Of a stretch of 5,273 nt of DNA, positions 1 to 4,441 are shown piece after piece. The number at the start of each line of letters is the position of its first letter. Within the stretch, counting starts at the first letter, position 1. A program made the position numbers and the translations under genes. The notes under the pieces are model-generated. The model ran no database searches. It saw only the letters and a list, made by a program, of their open reading frames with translations, and was not told the DNA's origin. Source of the stretch: JAADHY01 sp964428935 (GTDB lineage Bacteria; Planctomycetota; Planctomycetia; Planctomycetales; Planctomycetaceae); contig CAYSAG010000345.1 in the NCBI GenBank assembly GCA_964428935.1, forward strand, positions 1 to 5,273. Reading direction: 5' to 3'.

Positions 1-90
1 GGGCAGCGGGAAAAACATCAGCCCCAAACTGCCGAAGAAGCGTCGCAAGAAAGTGAGAACCAGCCCCTTCGGAGGTTGCTGCTCGTTCAT
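1..90 (-). CDS. N-terminal fragment of an unidentified, probably membrane-associated protein (runs off the left edge)
   Basis: Read on the minus strand, an ATG at 90-88 opens a frame with no stop to the window edge, giving 30 codons. The peptide begins MNEQQPPKGL, continues VLTFLRRFFG and then SLGLMFFPLP. This is a polar start, a short basic patch (RR) and then a hydrophobic stretch that looks like the beginning of a membrane helix or amphipathic anchor. Third codon positions are mostly G or C, as in the other genes here. The start is set by a near-perfect ribosome binding site (GGGAGGA) 7 bases upstream on the same strand. Plus-strand frames through the same bases give Arg/Ser/Pro-rich peptides without such a signal. 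The gene is divergent from the C1-transfer gene. I do not recognise the family from 30 residues, so no function is assigned. Confidence 0.6.
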   Translation of the reverse strand, partial: MNEQQPPKGLVLTFLRRFFGSLGLMFFPLP

Positions 91-97
91 CTACCAA

Positions 98-104
98 TCC
101 TCCC
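98..104 (-). promoter_or_regulatory. Strong Shine-Dalgarno for the minus-strand gene
   Basis: The minus-strand sequence GGGAGGA lies 7 bases before the ATG at 90-88. This is a near-consensus anti-16S match at ideal spacing, and it is the main reason for calling a gene leaving the window to the left. No convincing minus-strand -35/-10 pair was found upstream of it. Confidence 0.6.
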
Positions 105-316
105 GCTCTACGTGGCTCAATCTACCCGACCCGAAAGCGGCCTGCTGTCTGCTCAGCGCCGTCCGAACGCACTTTCGAAGCGCATTTTCCGCTCGCTCTT
201 GACGAAAGGACACCACGACAGGCTTCCGTCGCCGTTGGGCGCCGCCGTGCCGGTTGCGCCGACGGCGGCTCCCCATTCGCCTTTCCAGCCTGCAGGCACA
301 TTCTCGGCGCGAAGGC

Positions 317-345
317 TTGACAGCAATTCTGGTAGCCTGTTTAAC
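317..345 (+). promoter_or_regulatory. Sigma70-like promoter for the C1-transfer gene
   Basis: There is a perfect TTGACA at 317-322, a 17-base spacer, and TTTAAC at 340-345 (4 of 6 against TATAAT). The expected transcription start is near 351-353, which gives a leader of about 155 bases before the ATG at 507. A perfect -35 box with ideal spacing is uncommon in DNA this GC-rich, and it points toward the only downstream gene. It is a consensus match only; promoters in planctomycetes are poorly characterised, so this is inference. Confidence 0.45.
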
Positions 346-367
346 CGAACGCAAGCGTGAAACCGGA

Positions 368-387
368 CGGGCCACTCGGGTGGCCCG
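368..387 (+). promoter_or_regulatory. Leader hairpin upstream of the C1-transfer gene
   Basis: CGGGCCAC (368-375) and GTGGCCCG (380-387) form a perfect 8-pair stem around a TCGG loop. It begins about 16 bases after the predicted transcription start. The 3' flank is ATTTGCC, with only three T residues, so it is at best a weak terminator. A role in attenuation, RNA stability or protein binding is possible but undetermined. If translation began at the in-frame GTG at 357 the hairpin would lie in coding sequence, which is one argument against that start. Confidence 0.4.
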
Positions 388-506
388 ATTTGCCAAACCT
401 GCTTGAGAGGGTCTTGGGGAGTTTCGCTGCCCGAGCACGATTCATTTCCGGGGCTGTTTTGGCTTGCCGGTTTGTTTGGCCGGCTTTTGCAACTCAGGTC
501 GCCCCC

Positions 507-1538
507 ATGCCGCTGGCTGTTGTTGGACTGGACATTGGAGGCGCGAACGTCAAGGCGGCCCACTCGGACGGAGTGGCTCGCACGCGGCCGTTCGCTTTGT
601 GGCGGCGACCGGAGCGGCTGCCGGAAGTCCTGCGCGACACATTGGCCTCGCTTCCGCCGTTCGACCTGCTGGCCGTGACCATGACGGCCGAGCTGGCTGA
701 CTGCTACGCGACCAAGGCCGAGGGCGTCGTCTGCGTGTTGGAGGCTGTGGAGCGAACGGCCGCCGGACGGCCGGTGCAGGTGTGGCAGACCGGGGCGGAG
801 TTCGTACCGGTGAACGTCGCCAAGGACATTCCTCAATTGGTGGCGGCTGCGAACTGGCACGCGTTGGCCACTTTCGTTGGCCGACTGGTGCCGCACGGGC
901 CGTCGTTGTTGCTCGACGTCGGCTCGACCACCACCGACCTCGTCCCGCTGCAGGACGGTCTGCCCGTGCCGGCCGGCCTGACGGACAAGGACCGGCTGCT
1001 GTCGGGCGAGCTGGTCTACACGGGAGCCCGTCGGACGCCCGTCTGCGCTGTGGTCGACGTCCTGCCGCTCGGGGACAGGCTCTGTCCGGTGGCGGCCGAG
1101 CTGTTCGCGACGACGTTGGACGTGTACTTGCTGTTGGGCGACGTTCCGGAGCGGCCCGAGGACAACGACACGGCCGACGGACGTCCGGCCACGCGGCCGT
1201 TCGCTCACGGACGACTCGCTCGCATGCTCTGCTGCGACGGCACCGAACTGCCGCTCCAGACGACGGTCCAAATGGCCCAGTTCGTCGCTCGACGGCAATT
1301 GGAGCGGCTGGTCGAGGCGGCTCGGTCGGTCCTTCGGCGGCTGCCCGGTTCACCGCAGACGGTCCTGGTTTCGGGCAGCGGCGAGTTTCTGGCTCGACGG
1401 GTCGTCGACGGCCTTCCCGAGCTGGCAGGGGCCGAACGGGTTTCGCTGCGGCAGTGTTTCAGCCCCGAGGTGTCCGAGGCGGCCTGTGCGTTTGCCGTCG
1501 CTCGGCTGGCGTGCGAGCGGCTGGACGGGTTCGTGTGA
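507..1538 (+). CDS. H4MPT-linked C1 transfer pathway protein (hydantoinase A/MfnF-related, ASKHA fold)
   Basis: This is a 343-residue cytosolic protein of the family annotated as tetrahydromethanopterin-linked C1-transfer pathway protein. It is related to MfnF, which in methanogens joins the aminomethylfuran and tyramine-derived parts of methanofuran, and to hydantoinase A/oxoprolinase. Visible landmarks are a nucleotide-binding loop GLDIGGANVK at residues 7-16, a second phosphate loop LDVGSTTTD ending at D144, a family block ELVYTGARRTP at 168-178, and an adenosine-type motif VLVSGSGE at 286-293. Length is normal for the family. The ATG at 507 is chosen because family members start just before the GLDIGGAN motif. 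The frame is also open to a GTG at 357, but the extra 50 residues resemble no conserved domain and cover a hairpin. The ribosome binding site is weak (CAGG, 495-498). No other H4MPT-pathway gene lies in the window. The exact substrate is inferred; in bacteria the role is probably in biosynthesis of methanofuran-like or H4MPT-linked cofactors used in formaldehyde handling. Confidence 0.87.
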   Translation: MPLAVVGLDIGGANVKAAHSDGVARTRPFALWRRPERLPEVLRDTLASLPPFDLLAVTMTAELADCYATKAEGVVCVLEAVERTAAGRPVQVWQTGAEFVPVNVAKDIPQLVAAANWHALATFVGRLVPHGPSLLLDVGSTTTDLVPLQDGLPVPAGLTDKDRLLSGELVYTGARRTPVCAVVDVLPLGDRLCPVAAELFATTLDVYLLLGDVPERPEDNDTADGRPATRPFAHGRLARMLCCDGTELPLQTTVQMAQFVARRQLERLVEAARSVLRRLPGSPQTVLVSGSGEFLARRVVDGLPELAGAERVSLRQCFSPEVSEAACAFAVARLACERLDGFV

Positions 1539-1834
1539 CCGGTGCTGCTCGTCCGGACCTCGTCGCAGTTCGCAAGAGGCTTTGAAGGCGTCCGCGTTTT
1601 CTCGGCACCTGGGCGTCTTGCAGTCGTCGGAGCGTGCGTTGCTGGCCGCGCCTCGAGACAGACGTTCGTGGCGGCCACGACGGAGCGTGGCCCACCAATT
1701 CCCGGACACCCTCAAGAGACTTCCGGAGCCGGTGGCAGCCGCAGGCGGCCGGACCGGCAGAGCGAGTTCCCAGGCCGACACCCGGAGTCCGGCGTCCGCT
1801 CGCGGCGGCCCGCGCCCCGCTTTTTCCCGCTCGG

Positions 1835-1864
1835 TTGAACCGCCGTCGTCGACGTGGGTAAGTT
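1835..1864 (+). promoter_or_regulatory. Weak promoter candidate upstream of the symporter
   Basis: TTGAAC (1835-1840), an 18-base spacer and TAAGTT (1859-1864) give a partial sigma70-like match (4 of 6 and 3 of 6). It is notable mainly for its position just before the hairpin cluster, and because A/T-rich hexamers are rare in this window. Low confidence. Confidence 0.2.
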
Positions 1865-1880
1865 GGCTGCGGCCCGAAGG

Positions 1881-1955
1881 GCTCGGACCGGCCGAGCGGC
1901 CGAGACTTCGGCGTCTCGGTCGCGGGGAGACGTCGCGGCGAAGGCCTCCGACGTC
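1881..1955 (+). promoter_or_regulatory. Cluster of three hairpins in the symporter leader
   Basis: Three adjacent inverted repeats can form in the transcript. Hairpin A is GCTCGG (1881-1886) with CCGAGC (1892-1897) around a 5-base loop. Hairpin B is GCGGCCGAGAC (1896-1906) with GTCTCGGTCGC (1913-1923), 11 pairs including one G-U, around a TTCGGC loop. Hairpin C is GACGTCG (1929-1935) with CGACGTC (1949-1955), 7 pairs around a 13-base loop. A and B share bases 1896-1897, so they compete slightly at their junction. The cluster ends 64 bases before the GTG start. No T-tract follows, so these are not ordinary intrinsic terminators. A leader with regulatory or stabilising structure is plausible. 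It matches no riboswitch class I can recognise. Confidence 0.4.
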
Positions 1956-2005
1956 GGCACGGCAGAAGCGCACACAAAGCTGCACGCAAAAGGGTCTTTG
2001 GCTTC

Positions 2006-2013
2006 AGGAAAGG
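2006..2013 (+). promoter_or_regulatory. Ribosome binding site that fixes the GTG start of the symporter
   Basis: AGGAAAGG at 2006-2013 is followed by 6 bases and then GTG at 2020. This purine-rich Shine-Dalgarno, with the transporter-like sequence beginning directly after it, decides the start. The only in-frame ATG upstream is at 1486, inside the preceding gene. Confidence 0.6.
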
Positions 2014-2019
2014 CTGCCC

Positions 2020-3801
2020 GTGGGCTCGAAACTGGCGGCAATCGACTACGTCGTCTTGACGGCGTACCTGCTGGGGACGCTGGCGCTGGGGCTGTGGATT
2101 GGTCGTCGAGTGCGTACCCAGAGCGACTACTTCCTGGCGGGACGGCGTCTGCCGTGGTGGGCCATTGGTCTGTCGCTGGTCGCGACGGACATTGGCGGGA
2201 CGGACATCATTGGGGTCGGCGGCGCAGCGTACAGCTACGGTCTGGCGGTTGGCAATTTCGAGTGGATTGGCTGCGTGCCGGCCATGATTGTGGCGGCCTT
2301 CGTGTTCGTGCCGTTCTTCTGGCGGATTGGGATTTACACCATTCCGGAGTACATGGAGCGGCGTTACAACGTGGGCATGAGGTTGGCTTTGGCCGGCTGC
2401 TGGCTGGTGTTCATGGCTTGCAACTTGGGAGTCATGTTGCTGGCGTCGGCCAAAATGATGTCCGTGCTGTTTGGCTGGGACACGGCGGTGTGCATTTGGG
2501 TGACGGCCGCGTTTGTCGGACTTTACACGGTTGCCGGCGGACTGGCGGCTGTGGTGTACACCGACGCTTTGCAATGCACGGTCATGATTCTTGGGTGTTT
2601 GTTGGTCGTGGTGCTGGGGTTGGCGGACGTGGGCGGACTGAGGGGTCTGCACGAGCGAGTGCTGTTGCACCAGCAGAGGCTGGCGGCTGTGTCGGCGCAG
2701 GAGGCGGCGGAGCGGTCGGCGTCGTCTTCGACTGTCTCGGACGACGCTCCGGCCGACGGCGCTCACGCTCCGGCCGACCTCACTGACTCCGCAGGACCGG
2801 CTCACGCTGAGCGCGCTCGACCTGCCGCCCCCACCCACGCCGACTCCGCTCCCACCGACGCCGCTCACGCTGCCAAACCGAGTCAGACCCAGCCGGCTCT
2901 CACCGCCGACGCCGCTCACCCCACCGACCACATTTCGCTCGTTCTTCCCGTCGACACCGACTCGCCGTTTCCTTGGACCGGCATTCTGCTTGGGCTGGCC
3001 TTCGTGCTCAGCCCGGCCTACTGGATTGGAAACCAAGCCATTGTGCAGCGGTCTTTGGGAGCGAAGAGCGAATTCGAGGCCAAGGCGGCGTACGTGTGGG
3101 GGGCGGTGCTGAAGAACCTCATTCCTTTTCTCATTGCCGTGCCGGGTTTGATTGCCTTTGCCCGGTACTCCAGCCTGCCGGACGGTGACCAGGCGTTTCC
3201 GCGTTTGGTCGCCGACTTGTTGCCGGTGGGGTGTCGGGGCGTTTTTCTGGCCGCGTTCTTGGCCGCGTTGATGTCCAGCGTCGACTCGTACCTCAACTCG
3301 GCCTCGGTCATTGTGACCAGCGACTTCTACCGACGGCTGGCTCGGCCCGAGGCGGCGGACCGGCACCTTTTGTTGGTCGGACGACTGGTGACCGTCGGTC
3401 TGGTTTTTTGGGCGGTGTGGTTTGCGTTTTTCCTGACCGGTCGCAGCGAAGGCATTTACACCATTTTTCAGACGCTCATGTCGTTCTTCCAAGGGCCGGC
3501 CTTGGCCGTGCTGCTTCTGGGGCTGCTGTGGCGACGGGCGAACGGTCGAGCGGCGTTGACCGGGTTCCTGTTGGGGCTGGGCTGTTCGGTCGGGCTGTTC
3601 ACGCTCAGCCAGCCGGCCGTGTACCACGCTTTGGGTTGGCGGCCGCTGTTTCAGATTGACGAGCCGTTCCTGTACTACTCGGTCTGGGCCTTCTTGGTGA
3701 CGTTGAGCGTGACGGTGGCGGTGAGCTGGCTGACGCGGCCAGAAGGCGACGAGAAACTGAAGTACCTGGTGTACGCGGCGAAGAAACAGGCACAACAATG
3801 A
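2020..3801 (+). CDS. Sodium:solute symporter (SSS/SGLT-like family) with a long Ala/Asp/His/Pro-rich loop
   Basis: This is a 593-residue inner-membrane secondary transporter of the LeuT-fold SSS family, which couples Na+ entry to uptake of a sugar, amino acid, carboxylate or similar solute. The substrate cannot be read from sequence. The GTG start gives a protein opening with a short polar end and the first helix (IDYVVLTAYLLGTLALGLWI). Next come the family block RRVRTQSDYFLAGRRLPWW, a TM block with ATDIGGTDIIG at residues 55-65, and the IYTIPEYMERRYN segment. The segment AALMSSVDSYLNS has S419-S420 and D422 in the helix that supplies Na2-site serines in vSGLT. A basic C-terminal tail follows. 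Residues about 222-303 replace the usual short loop after the sixth core helix with low-complexity sequence carrying six histidines; by analogy with hSGLT1/PutP topology this loop faces the periplasm. Without the insert the length matches the family. The next gene overlaps by ATGA. Confidence 0.93.
   Translation: MGSKLAAIDYVVLTAYLLGTLALGLWIGRRVRTQSDYFLAGRRLPWWAIGLSLVATDIGGTDIIGVGGAAYSYGLAVGNFEWIGCVPAMIVAAFVFVPFFWRIGIYTIPEYMERRYNVGMRLALAGCWLVFMACNLGVMLLASAKMMSVLFGWDTAVCIWVTAAFVGLYTVAGGLAAVVYTDALQCTVMILGCLLVVVLGLADVGGLRGLHERVLLHQQRLAAVSAQEAAERSASSSTVSDDAPADGAHAPADLTDSAGPAHAERARPAAPTHADSAPTDAAHAAKPSQTQPALTADAAHPTDHISLVLPVDTDSPFPWTGILLGLAFVLSPAYWIGNQAIVQRSLGAKSEFEAKAAYVWGAVLKNLIPFLIAVPGLIAFARYSSLPDGDQAFPRLVADLLPVGCRGVFLAAFLAALMSSVDSYLNSASVIVTSDFYRRLARPEAADRHLLLVGRLVTVGLVFWAVWFAFFLTGRSEGIYTIFQTLMSFFQGPALAVLLLGLLWRRANGRAALTGFLLGLGCSVGLFTLSQPAVYHALGWRPLFQIDEPFLYYSVWAFLVTLSVTVAVSWLTRPEGDEKLKYLVYAAKKQAQQ
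2744..2919 (+). repeat. Degenerate in-frame repeats encoding the symporter's His/Asp-rich loop
   Basis: This stretch inside the symporter gene holds short direct repeats, all in the coding frame. ACGCTCCGGCCGAC occurs at 2744-2757 and 2765-2778 (21-base period). CCGACGCCGCTCAC occurs at 2855-2868 and 2906-2919 (51 bases apart). GCTCACGCT occurs at 2761, 2800 and 2863, each encoding Ala-His-Ala. The encoded consensus is roughly (A/T)-D-A-A-H-(A/P). The coding strand here is visibly C-rich, whereas the rest of the gene is G- and T-rich. This pattern is consistent with expansion of a low-complexity insert by slippage. Confidence 0.65.
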
Positions 3802-4034
3802 CACCTCTGCACAGGGTCGGCGACTTCTTGCGAAACCTGCTCTTGCTGGTGCCGCTGTGGGCGGTAAAGTGTCTTTTTCTGGCCGTGCCGGTGACGCTGT
3901 TGGTTTGGGTCCTGTGGTTGCCGCGCGAGCAGACGACGCCTCCGGACGACTCGGGCACGTGGACAGCCAATCTGAAGGTCGGTGCGGCTCTGGCCTTGTT
4001 GGCTCAAATTGTCATTTACGCCCTGCTGGGCTGA
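3798..4034 (+). CDS. Small two-helix membrane protein, translationally coupled to the symporter
   Basis: This is a 78-residue protein starting at an ATG whose last two bases form the symporter's TGA (ATGA, 3798-3801), the classic arrangement for translational coupling. A weak Shine-Dalgarno (ACAGG, 3786-3790) lies 7 bases before. There are two predicted membrane segments: residues about 12-41 (LLLLVPLWAVKCLFLAVPVT followed by more hydrophobic residues) and about 59-77 (KVGAALALLAQIVIYALLG). They are joined by a polar linker rich in Pro, Thr and Asp (residues 42-57), and the protein ends right after the second helix. Some SSS carriers have small two-helix partners (for example YjcH beside ActP, or the DUF4212 small subunits), but I do not see their signature motifs here. 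A role as accessory subunit or assembly factor is inferred from overlap and topology. It could also be an unrelated small membrane protein. Confidence 0.75.
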   Translation: MTPLHRVGDFLRNLLLLVPLWAVKCLFLAVPVTLLVWVLWLPREQTTPPDDSGTWTANLKVGAALALLAQIVIYALLG

Positions 4035-4225
4035 GCGGCCGCTGGTGGCAAGAGCGTCGGGTCGAGCCGCGTCGGCCGGTGGCTCGTGACTGGTCGGTGA
4101 GGCTGGGCACGGCGGCGAAGTCCAACGAGCGGGCGTGAGGGGCCGAAGCGCGTCGGCCGCTGCAGGCTCCGGCCGGCCAGAGCGTGTCGAAGCCGAACCG
4201 GACACGGACCGGGCCGGCCTTGTGC

Positions 4226-4264
4226 TGCGTCAGCGTGGTTGCTTGCGTTGCGTCAGCGTGGTTG
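4226..4264 (+). repeat. Two copies of a 16-base direct repeat, 23-base period
   Basis: TGCGTCAGCGTGGTTG is present at 4226-4241 and again, identically, at 4249-4264, separated by CTTGCGT. The pair sits about 180 bases before the transferase start. It may be a regulator site in tandem (23 bases is close to two helical turns) or a simple slippage duplication. Function unknown. Confidence 0.6.
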
Positions 4265-4318
4265 AGCGTCGCGGGGGCACGGGTCGCCCGCTTTGCAGCG
4301 GCGGGACGGACGGGCCGT

Positions 4319-4332
4319 CTGACCGCGGTCAG
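4319..4332. promoter_or_regulatory. 14-base perfect palindrome, possible operator
   Basis: CTGACCGCGGTCAG is a perfect 14-base dyad 109 bases upstream of the transferase ATG. Such symmetry is typical of homodimeric repressor sites. However, in a 5-kb GC-rich sequence one such palindrome is not far from chance expectation, so this is only a candidate. Confidence 0.2.
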
Positions 4333-4441
4333 CTGTCGGCTCTGCTACAACCGGTCGCTCGTCCCAGTCAGTCCGGTCAGTCGCCTCAGCCGACCGCCAA
4401 TGCCGGACGCGGAAAGGCTCGCACAGGAGCGTCGAACGCCC

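Larger units (their letters stand above)
91..506. other. Divergent intergenic region and 5' leader of the C1-transfer gene
   Basis: These 416 bases separate the minus-strand gene from the start chosen for the C1-transfer protein. The part nearest the minus-strand start holds that gene's ribosome binding site. Between about 105 and 316 I see no gene, repeat or clear structure. From 317 on there is a promoter candidate and then a GC-rich hairpin within the predicted transcript leader. Reading frames that cross the region on both strands encode Arg/Pro/Ser-rich peptides and look like by-products of low stop frequency in GC-rich DNA. Confidence 0.6.
1539..2019. other. Long non-coding gap and structured 5' region of the symporter gene
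   Basis: These 481 bases follow the C1-transfer stop. The symporter frame happens to be open right through them, but the encoded peptide is Arg/Ser/Pro-rich and unlike a transporter N-terminus. No T-tract terminator is visible after 1538. A small perfect hairpin (TCGTGG/CCACGA with a CGG loop) lies at 1666-1680. From 1835 on there is a weak promoter candidate, three consecutive hairpins (1881-1955) and the symporter ribosome binding site. The GTG-started 98-codon frame at 1542-1838 lacks homology and coding-like codon use, and was not called. Confidence 0.6.
4035..4441. other. Non-coding gap between the transporter pair and the glycosyl-phosphate transferase
   Basis: These 407 bases contain no gene I can support. 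Frames on both strands give Arg/Gly/Ser/Pro-rich peptides. The contents are an 8-base palindrome GCGGCCGC immediately after the stop codon (4035-4042), a weak 6-pair inverted repeat (CGAGCC 4063-4068 with GGCTCG 4081-4086), a 16-base direct repeat (4226-4264) and a 14-base palindrome (4319-4332). No T-tract terminator is seen for the symporter pair. A TACAAC at 4346-4351 resembles a -10 box but lacks a -35 partner. Confidence 0.55.

Noticed and set aside
76..360. Plus-strand frame of 94 codons near the left edge, open from position 1
   Set aside because: It is low-complexity Ser/Arg/Pro sequence with no ribosome binding site, it overlaps the better-supported minus-strand gene start, and it contains the promoter candidate.
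368..387. Intrinsic terminator
   Set aside because: The stem is good but only three T residues follow, and there is no upstream plus-strand gene to terminate. Kept as a leader hairpin.
357..506. Upstream extension of the C1-transfer protein to the GTG at 357
   Set aside because: The 50 extra residues lack conservation with the family, which begins just before GLDIGGAN, and the segment contains a strong hairpin close to a predicted transcription start.
1542..1838. GTG-started 98-codon frame after the C1-transfer gene
   Set aside because: It has no recognisable domain, its codon use (AGA, mixed third positions) is unlike the neighbours, and the peptide degenerates into Arg/Pro-rich sequence.
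1486..2019. Upstream extension of the symporter frame to the ATG at 1486
   Set aside because: It would start inside the C1-transfer gene and add 178 Arg/Ser/Pro-rich residues unlike any SSS N-terminus. The GTG at 2020 has a good ribosome binding site and leads straight into the first helix.
2744..2919. CRISPR array or mobile repeat
   Set aside because: Repeats are short, irregularly spaced, imperfect and all in the coding frame. They are a low-complexity coding insert, not an array.
1459..3804. A 781-codon minus-strand open frame opposite the symporter
   Set aside because: It is the antisense shadow of the symporter in GC-rich DNA. The peptide is Arg/Gln/His-rich with no domain, and the plus strand has clear transporter motifs.
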